DNA from: Bacillus sp. N1-1
Lineage (GTDB): Bacteria; Bacillota; Bacilli; Bacillales; Guptibacillaceae
Direction: 5' to 3'
Length of the DNA: 64,000 bases
NCBI RefSeq assembly: GCF_009818105.1
Contig: NZ_CP046564.1
Coordinates: 2,294,001-2,358,000 of the forward strand
The notes under the pieces were generated by a model. It was not told where the DNA came from, ran no database searches, and saw only the letters and a program-made list of their open reading frames with translations. This document shows positions 58,180 through 64,000 of this stretch, one piece after another. The translations under genes were made by a program, and so were the position numbers. Numbering within the stretch: the first letter of the stretch is position 1; every line of letters begins with the position of its first letter.

Positions 58180-58758
58180 ATGAATACACTTCACCATGCA
58201 TTTTGGAGTTATTTCTTTTTCCGAAAGAAAAGCAGACGAACGATTAAATACATTGTCTTCGGTGGCATCGCACCTGATATTATTTATTATGTGATGTTTT
58301 TATACTTATTAATAGAACGTAGTATTCAAAAAATCACGAATCCTGAAATTGACCTCTCTGTGCATTATTTTATCCATGGGTTATTTGAACATCCTGTAGT
58401 TGTTGTACTCCGCCAATTAGGCCATTCGATTGTCATTTGGTTACTTGCCTTTATTCTATTGATGATCGTTCATCGAGGCTTTAAGCTGACGCCTTTTTCT
58501 GGGTTTGTGTGGGGATGGTTCTTGCATGTCGTGGTTGATTTTTTCACGCATGTAAATGATGCTGTACCGATTTTTTATCCGCTCAGTCATACCATTATTC
58601 CTGGAGTTGTTTCTTATTGGAACCGTGATTATTATGGTGCTGAGTTTAGTTTTACACACGGCCTGCTCCTCCTATCTACGATCATTTATCTTATCCTGGA
58701 TCGTCGACGAACAAGGAAAGTTTTAAAGCAGGCTAAAAATAAAGAAATTGAGTCATAA
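58180..58758 (+). CDS. Polytopic membrane protein, possible metal-dependent hydrolase
   Basis: The 192-residue protein has about four or five membrane helices with His/Asp residues spaced as in the YdjM/DUF457 group: NTLHHAFWSYFF, GGIAPDIIYYV, GHSIVIWLL, GWFLHVVVDFFTHVND. GAGGG upstream suits ATG 58180 rather than GTG 58165. Function is unknown; a related protein is at 59555-60055. Confidence 0.72.
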   Translation: MNTLHHAFWSYFFFRKKSRRTIKYIVFGGIAPDIIYYVMFLYLLIERSIQKITNPEIDLSVHYFIHGLFEHPVVVVLRQLGHSIVIWLLAFILLMIVHRGFKLTPFSGFVWGWFLHVVVDFFTHVNDAVPIFYPLSHTIIPGVVSYWNRDYYGAEFSFTHGLLLLSTIIYLILDRRRTRKVLKQAKNKEIES

Positions 58759-58760
58759 AT

Positions 58761-58797
58761 AGGAGCAGGCGTTGTATAAACAGCCTGCTCCTTTTTC
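58761..58797. terminator. Bidirectional terminator
   Basis: A 10-bp stem AGGAGCAGGC / GCCTGCTCCT with a 12-base loop and T run, between convergent genes. Confidence 0.85.
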
Positions 58798-59454
58798 TTA
58801 TTTACTTAATGACGCGTTTTTCTTCGTCACTCTGTTGCGAATTATGATTGGTATAACTGAAAGTAAGATGAAGACCCCAACAGCGAGCGCAATAACTTTT
58901 GGATCACCTGATACGAGGCTGCTTCCTAAAAAGTTGTAAGCAAATGTGCCAGGTATAATCCCAATAAGCGTACCGAAAAAAAATGAAGTAAACCGTATTT
59001 TAGATAAACCAGCGGAATAACTAATTAAATCAAAGTTAAATAGCGGAACGAACCGAAAAAATAGAACATAGAAAAATCCATTTTTCTCAAGCTGTTCTTG
59101 TAGCTTTCGTCCTTTGCCTTGCCAATCTTTGTTGGCGATAGACTTTCCTAGTTTTCTAGCGACGATAAATGATAAAGCCGCTCCTCCAGTTGCTCCGATT
59201 ACGGTGTAAATTGTACCGAACAATGATCCAAACGCAAGTCCTCCCGCAATCGATAATACGGACGCCGGGAAGAAAATCAATGGGCGTATCGTGTAAATAA
59301 CCATGTAAATAATTGGAGCAAGTATACCGAATGATAAAATCCAATCTCTGATTTCTTCCACTCTAAAATTAAGATAAGATCGGCTGAACCAAATTAAGAT
59401 CACGATCGTTATTAGGATTAATGCCCATTTTAATACTGCCTTTTGACGCTTCAT
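58798..59454 (-). CDS. TVP38/TMEM64-family (DedA-like, VTT domain) membrane protein
   Basis: The 218-residue protein has about five or six helices and the VTT/SNARE-associated motif: IYMVIYTIRPLIFFPASVLSIAGGLAFGSLFGTIYTVIGATGGAALSFIVARKLG and FFYVLFFRFVPLFNFDLISYSAGLSKIRFTSFFFGTLIGIIPGTFAYNFLG. Family members are lipid scramblase-like or flippase-like proteins of the cytoplasmic membrane; the lipid handled here is unknown. Confidence 0.9.
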   Translation of the reverse strand: MKRQKAVLKWALILITIVILIWFSRSYLNFRVEEIRDWILSFGILAPIIYMVIYTIRPLIFFPASVLSIAGGLAFGSLFGTIYTVIGATGGAALSFIVARKLGKSIANKDWQGKGRKLQEQLEKNGFFYVLFFRFVPLFNFDLISYSAGLSKIRFTSFFFGTLIGIIPGTFAYNFLGSSLVSGDPKVIALAVGVFILLSVIPIIIRNRVTKKNASLSK

Positions 59455-59554
59455 CTCCCCATCCTTTCTGTTGTATCCTTCTCATAAAACATACACGAAA
59501 ATGTTCAAAAGATCTGTAATATGGATTACATCAGTAAAAATAGCAACCTATCCA

Positions 59555-60055
59555 TCATGAAATCATCACCTGGTTGTATAGCATAATAATGGTTAGGATG
59601 ATGAGGCAACTTGTTATGAAACCTTCTCCTTTCGAAGAGGTTTTCAAATAAAGTGGGAAGCGAACACGTAGCGGAATAGGATAAAATAATTGGATCCCTC
59701 TTACTGTCATGCCATCGAGCACAATATGACTTACAATCCCTACTAAAAGACCAGTTTGAATAAGATGATCATATTGAAAGGTGAATGTTGACGTTAACCA
59801 ATAAATAAGAATAATAAAAAGGATACTGTGTGTAATCGTTCGATGTCCAAAAAAACGGCTGATTCCTTTCGATAAGGCTTTAGCTCTTCTGCCGGTCCAT
59901 GACCCTGGATGACAGATGTCTGGCAGAAGTCCACCAAAAAGACAGGCTCCATAGAAAACAATCAGCTCTGGTGCATCGAGCTTGTCTGTTATGTAGTAGC
60001 TTTGCGCGGCAACACCTAAGCAAATACCGCCAATCGCATGGGTTTTCCCCTCCAT
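59555..60055 (-). CDS. Membrane-bound metal-dependent hydrolase (YdjM/DUF457 family)
   Basis: The 166-residue protein starts MEGKTHAIGGICLGVAAQSYYI and contains GGLLPDICHPGSWTGRRAKALSKGISRFFGHRTITHSILFIILIYWL and GIVSHIVLDGMTVRGIQLFYPI, giving the His/Asp set of the YdjM (DUF457) family. AAGGAGGAATGAG sets ATG 60055; the longer frame from 60142 lacks a binding site. Its substrate is not known. Confidence 0.88.
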   Translation of the reverse strand: MEGKTHAIGGICLGVAAQSYYITDKLDAPELIVFYGACLFGGLLPDICHPGSWTGRRAKALSKGISRFFGHRTITHSILFIILIYWLTSTFTFQYDHLIQTGLLVGIVSHIVLDGMTVRGIQLFYPIPLRVRFPLYLKTSSKGEGFITSCLIILTIIMLYNQVMIS

Positions 60056-60177
60056 CTCATTCCTCCTTAATCTGTGTTTTCTTGTTTGTTTGATTGGAAA
60101 GTGCCATTTTAGAGGGGTGGCAATCATATGTTCGCATACCAATTAGTATATCACAAACTTCCATGCTCATATACAAA

Positions 60178-60204
60178 GAAAACCCGCTTTTTAGGCGGGT
60201 TTTC
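60178..60204 (-). terminator. Terminator of parE-parC
   Basis: Stem GAAAACCCGC / GCGGGTTTTC with a 7-base loop; the minus-strand copy is followed by TTTG. Confidence 0.85.
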
Positions 60205-60210
60205 TAGATT

Positions 60211-62637
60211 TTATATTGGCTTTTGGACTTTCTTAATTTCCACTGCATCGCCCGTTTCACTCACATCTACGACAAATGATCCGTTGCTATACCGATCATT
60301 TGGTCGATAAGTTGCTGGATCTACCTCTATTGGTTCTCCCTTTTTCGTTCGAACGATAATGAGATCTTGTTTTGTTACAGCTGCAGCTCCAATGACACGG
60401 TGCGGATTTGATTTCAGTTCACGTAACATCACAACACCACGTTTTGCTCTCGTTGTTATTTCAAATTCACTTAGCTGCATTTTCTTCACAGCGCCTCGAT
60501 GAGTGGCTAGGAATATATCGTGTTTTGCAGTTGGCTCATAAATGATCCCGCTCACGACGAAATCGTCATCTTTTAAGTTAATGCCTTTTACTCCGCTAGC
60601 CCGTTGACCAACTAGACTAATTTCTTCTTCTTTAAATCGGAGTCCATATCCAAAGTGTGTAGCAAGGAAGACTTCTTTCCTTCCATTAGTCGTGTATACG
60701 TCTATCAACTCATCTTCTTTTTTCAACTTAAGCGCCATCAGTGGCTTTGAATACCGCTGTGCTTTGTATTGAGAAAGCTCTGTTTTCTTGATCATGCCCT
60801 GCTTCGTTACAAAGACTAAATATTGATCTTCTTTAAACTCTTTAATCTCCATGGCTTCGATAATTCGCTCATCAGAATCGATCGATACAATGTTAGCAAC
60901 ATGCTGCCCAAGATCTTTCCACCTGATTTCAGGTAGCTCATGTACAGGTAGATAAAGATAGCTTCCTTTGTTCGTAAATAGCAATATGGTGTGAGTTGTA
61001 TTGCTATCAAATTGACGAAGAAGCGTATCAGTCTCCTTCATTCCAAAGTCTTTCCCGTTCGATGCTGCATATGAACGAGGACTTGTTCTCTTCACATAAC
61101 CATCTTCTGTCACGGTTACAATCACGTCTTCAGAAGGAATCATCACTTCAAGATTCACTTTAATATCTTCAATTTCGTCTTCTAAAACGGTCATGCGATC
61201 ATCCGCGTATTTCTTGCGAATTTCAAGTAACTCTTTTTTAATGAGATTGACAAGCTTTTTCTCGCTACCGAGTATCGTTTCAAGCTTATTAATCAGCTGA
61301 CTTAGCTCTTCCGATTCCTTTTGAAGCGTCGTAATATCGGTATTGGTCAAACGGTAAAGCTGTAAATTCACAATGGCTTCAGCCTGAGCATCTGTAAAGT
61401 CGTATTGAGTCATTAAGTTGGTTTTAGCGTCACGCTTATCCTTTGATGAACGAATGGTTGCAATCACTTCATCCAAAATAGAAATTGCACGAATTAAGCC
61501 TTCGACAACATGTTGACGATCTTTGGCACGTTTTAAATCATACTCAGATCGACGAATGACAACTTCCTTCTGATGCTCAATATAGGCCTTTAAGATTTGC
61601 TTTAAGCCCATTTGCTTCGGTGTCTTGTTGTAAATCGCTACCATATTGTAGTTATACGTAATTTGAAGATCTGTCGCTTTATATAGATATTTTAAAATGC
61701 CATTTGCATCGGCATCTTTTTTTAACTCAATAACGAAACGAAGACCCGTACGGTCTGTTTCGTCGCGGACTTCTGAAATGCCTTCAATTTTGCGATCAAC
61801 ACGAAGCTCATCAATTTTCTTAACGAGGTTAGCTTTATTGATTTCATACGGGATTTCTGTCACAACAATTTGCTGCCGTCCTCCACGCACTTCTTCAATT
61901 TCTGCCTTACCTCGTAAAATAAACTTTCCTTTTCCCGTCTCAAATGCTTTCCGAATGCCTTCTGTTCCCTGAGCGATTCCCCCCGTTGGGAAATCAGGTC
62001 CTTTAATAACACCCATTAGCTCTTGAAGCGTAACGTCAGGATTCTCCATCTGCATAACGGCTGCATCAATGACCTCGCCAAGGTTATGTGGGGGAATATC
62101 CGTTGCGTACCCTGCTGATATCCCAGTTGAGCCATTGACAAGCAAGTTAGGAAAACGCGCAGGCAAAACGATCGGCTCGTTTTGTGTATCGTCAAAGTTA
62201 GGTGCAAATTCAACCGTATCTTTATCAATATCACGAAGGAGTTCAGATGAAATCGCTGCTAAACGTGCTTCTGTATAACGCATGGCAGCAGGTGGATCCC
62301 CATCAACACTTCCGTTATTCCCATGCATCTCCACAAGAATGTTACGTACCTTCCAATCCTGAGTCATTCGGACCATAGCGTCATACACCGATGTATCTCC
62401 ATGTGGATGGTAGTTACCAATAACGTTACCAACCGTTTTCGCTGATTTCCGAAACGGTTTTTCTGCTGTATTACCTTCATGATGCATTGCATAAAGAATA
62501 CGGCGTTGTACAGGCTTCAGACCGTCCCTTGCATCGGGCAGGGCACGGTCTTGAATAATGTATTTACTATATCGCCCAAAAGCGTCACCAAGGACATCTT
62601 CAAGCGGTAGATCTAGAAATTTTTCTGCGTTAGCCAA
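60211..62637 (-). CDS. parC: DNA topoisomerase IV subunit A
   Basis: The 808-residue subunit breaks and rejoins DNA to decatenate chromosomes. The catalytic Tyr121 is in [12 protein letters not shown]; the C-terminal beta-pinwheel repeats ([41 protein letters not shown]) are present. The quinolone-determining region reads [12 protein letters not shown], with Thr82 and Asp86 at the two positions where S. aureus GrlA has Ser80 and Glu84. It starts two bases after parE. Confidence 0.96.
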   Translation of the reverse strand: MANAEKFLDLPLEDVLGDAFGRYSKYIIQDRALPDARDGLKPVQRRILYAMHHEGNTAEKPFRKSAKTVGNVIGNYHPHGDTSVYDAMVRMTQDWKVRNILVEMHGNNGSVDGDPPAAMRYTEARLAAISSELLRDIDKDTVEFAPNFDDTQNEPIVLPARFPNLLVNGSTGISAGYATDIPPHNLGEVIDAAVMQMENPDVTLQELMGVIKGPDFPTGGIAQGTEGIRKAFETGKGKFILRGKAEIEEVRGGRQQIVVTEIPYEINKANLVKKIDELRVDRKIEGISEVRDETDRTGLRFVIELKKDADANGILKYLYKATDLQITYNYNMVAIYNKTPKQMGLKQILKAYIEHQKEVVIRRSEYDLKRAKDRQHVVEGLIRAISILDEVIATIRSSKDKRDAKTNLMTQYDFTDAQAEAIVNLQLYRLTNTDITTLQKESEELSQLINKLETILGSEKKLVNLIKKELLEIRKKYADDRMTVLEDEIEDIKVNLEVMIPSEDVIVTVTEDGYVKRTSPRSYAASNGKDFGMKETDTLLRQFDSNTTHTILLFTNKGSYLYLPVHELPEIRWKDLGQHVANIVSIDSDERIIEAMEIKEFKEDQYLVFVTKQGMIKKTELSQYKAQRYSKPLMALKLKKEDELIDVYTTNGRKEVFLATHFGYGLRFKEEEISLVGQRASGVKGINLKDDDFVVSGIIYEPTAKHDIFLATHRGAVKKMQLSEFEITTRAKRGVVMLRELKSNPHRVIGAAAVTKQDLIIVRTKKGEPIEVDPATYRPNDRYSNGSFVVDVSETGDAVEIKKVQKPI

Positions 62638-62639
62638 TG

Positions 62640-64000
62640 TTACGCCTCCTCTTCAATAATGGAAATGTTTTCGTTCTCGATGATATTTGTATCTTCATTT
62701 AATCCGAAGGCGACATTTGATTCAATCCATTGTCTACGCGGTTCGACTTTATCTCCCATTAAAACGGAAACGCGTCGCTCCGCACGAGCGATATCTTCAA
62801 TCTTCACACGAATTAACGTGCGGCTTTCGGGATTCATCGTTGTTTCCCATAATTGATCGGCGTTCATTTCACCAAGACCCTTATAGCGTTGAATCGTATA
62901 GCCTTTCCCAACCTTTTTCATCGCTTGTTTCATACCTTCTTCATCCCAGGCGTACTCAACTACTTCTTTCTTTCCTTTTCCTTTACTAACTTTGTATAGA
63001 GGTGGAAGGGCAAGAAAGACTTTTCCATGCTCCACAAGCTGTTTCATGTAGCGGTAGAAAAACGTTAATAGAAGCACCTGAATGTGAGCGCCGTCAGTAT
63101 CAGCATCGGTCATGATAATGACTTTGTCATAGTTTGCATCTCCAATATCAAAGTCAGGACCAACTCCCGCTCCAATCGCATGAATAATAGTATTAATCTC
63201 TTCGTTTTTAAAAATATCCTGCAACTTCGCTTTTTCTGTATTGATTACTTTTCCTCGTAGTGGAAGAATTGCCTGTGTTCGTCGATCGCGTCCTTGCTTA
63301 GCAGAACCACCAGCAGAATCCCCCTCAACAAGGTACAGTTCATTTTTCTTCGGATTTCGTGAAGTGGCCGGGGTAAGTTTACCGCTAAGAATGGTTTCTT
63401 TGCGTTTCCCTTTCTTACCCGATCGCGCATCTTCACGCGCCTTTCTTGCTGCTTCACGTGCCTGAGCGGCTTTAATTGACTTTTTAATGAGCATCTCACT
63501 AATGGATGGATTCTCTTCTAGAAAATACGAAAATTGCCCGGAAACAATCGCATCAATCGCTGATCGCGCTTCACTTGTCCCTAGTTTACTTTTCGTTTGA
63601 CCTTCGAATTGAAGCAATTCTTCTGGAATACGGACGGAGACGATTGCTGTAAAGCCTTCTCGGATGTCATTTCCTTCAAGATTCTTGTCCTTTTCTTTTA
63701 AAAGATTCACTTTCTTTGCATAGTCATTGATCACACGCGTAATGGCCGTTTTCATACCTGACTCATGTGTACCACCATCTTTAGTTCGGACATTATTTAC
63801 AAAAGAAAGGACATTTTCTGAAAAACCATCGTTGTATTGAAATGAAAAATCCAGTTCAATGCCATTACTCTCTCCGTTAAACGTGACAACTGGATGAAGT
63901 GTTTCTTTATCTTCATTTAAATAGTCGATAAACGCCTCGATACCGGTTTCATAATAGAAGACCTCTTTGCGGTCGTGACGCTTGTCATCAAGTTCAATTT
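62640..64000 (-). CDS. parE: DNA topoisomerase IV subunit B, C-terminal part (5' end outside window)
   Basis: The minus-strand frame is open from the window edge to the stop at 62640, about 452 residues; about 200 N-terminal residues including most of the ATPase domain are missing. The TOPRIM motifs [19 protein letters not shown] and [19 protein letters not shown] and the C-terminal PRRQWIESN are visible. It forms the ATPase subunit of topoisomerase IV with ParC. Confidence 0.95.
   Translation of the reverse strand, partial: IELDDKRHDRKEVFYYETGIEAFIDYLNEDKETLHPVVTFNGESNGIELDFSFQYNDGFSENVLSFVNNVRTKDGGTHESGMKTAITRVINDYAKKVNLLKEKDKNLEGNDIREGFTAIVSVRIPEELLQFEGQTKSKLGTSEARSAIDAIVSGQFSYFLEENPSISEMLIKKSIKAAQAREAARKAREDARSGKKGKRKETILSGKLTPATSRNPKKNELYLVEGDSAGGSAKQGRDRRTQAILPLRGKVINTEKAKLQDIFKNEEINTIIHAIGAGVGPDFDIGDANYDKVIIMTDADTDGAHIQVLLLTFFYRYMKQLVEHGKVFLALPPLYKVSKGKGKKEVVEYAWDEEGMKQAMKKVGKGYTIQRYKGLGEMNADQLWETTMNPESRTLIRVKIEDIARAERRVSVLMGDKVEPRRQWIESNVAFGLNEDTNIIENENISIIEEEA

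Overview
The window is a low-GC Gram-positive chromosome segment, most likely from a Bacillaceae member (Bacillus or one of its halotolerant or alkaliphilic relatives). The pointers are AAGGAGG-type ribosome binding sites, frequent TTG and GTG starts, TTGACA/TATAAT promoters, a guanine riboswitch on xpt-pbuX, an S-box riboswitch, FNR- and LexA-like sites of the Bacillus type, YdhK and DUF-type Bacillus proteins, and parE-parC. No rRNA, tRNA, CRISPR array or insertion sequence was seen. Species cannot be named from the sequence alone.

Layout. 1-5051: a beta-oxidation-like operon (3-hydroxyacyl-CoA dehydrogenase, enoyl-CoA hydratase, PaaI-type thioesterase, a second 3-hydroxyacyl-CoA dehydrogenase, acyl-CoA dehydrogenase, thiolase), perhaps the lower part of a phenylacetate or fatty-acid pathway. 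5144-6398: a GNAT enzyme and a glycine-repeat protein. 6616-16694: a Fur-controlled siderophore cluster of the rhizobactin/schizokinen type (rhbABCDEF-like), followed by an internal terminator, a second IucB-like acyltransferase and an HSL-type esterase. 16753-18223: an aldo/keto reductase and an OsmC-family gene with an in-frame UGA exactly at its first catalytic cysteine. 18401-29346: a LysR gene and a glyoxylate/glycolate block (malate synthase G, a FadR-type regulator, GlcE, GlcF, GlcD, an FAH-family hydrolase, an LctP-type permease). 29388-31509: pbuX and xpt behind a guanine riboswitch. 31651-38792: mixed housekeeping and unknown genes, including a second LctP permease behind two FNR-like sites and an RlmN-type radical SAM enzyme. 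38818-41413: an S-box riboswitch with a homocysteine methyltransferase, then murB. 41571-45896: a metal/envelope module (YdhK, a BNR-repeat lipoprotein, a cysteine-rich copper-storage-like protein, a two-component system). 46100-48414: an ECF-type sigma factor next to a ClpP paralogue, and a VOC protein. 48550-53932: an RpiR-controlled operon whose M20 hydrolase, GNAT and NSAR/OSBS enolase fit the known D- to L-amino-acid conversion route. 53983-55267: a 540-base region with LexA-like boxes and a free-standing LAGLIDADG protein. 55434-64000: miscellaneous genes, then parC and partial parE.

The observation most worth following is the OsmC-family reading frame at 17759-18223. A single UGA replaces the expected redox cysteine, the frame continues through the second conserved cysteine (GCPV), and a GC-rich hairpin made of codons unlike the surrounding ones begins shortly after the UGA. 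This is what a selenocysteine codon with a bacterial SECIS element would look like. A point nonsense mutation is the main alternative. Other notable points are the duplicated acyltransferase and esterase in the siderophore cluster, the LexA-like box inside the promoter of the homing-endonuclease-like gene, and a 17-codon ORF with a strong ribosome binding site between two LexA-like boxes.
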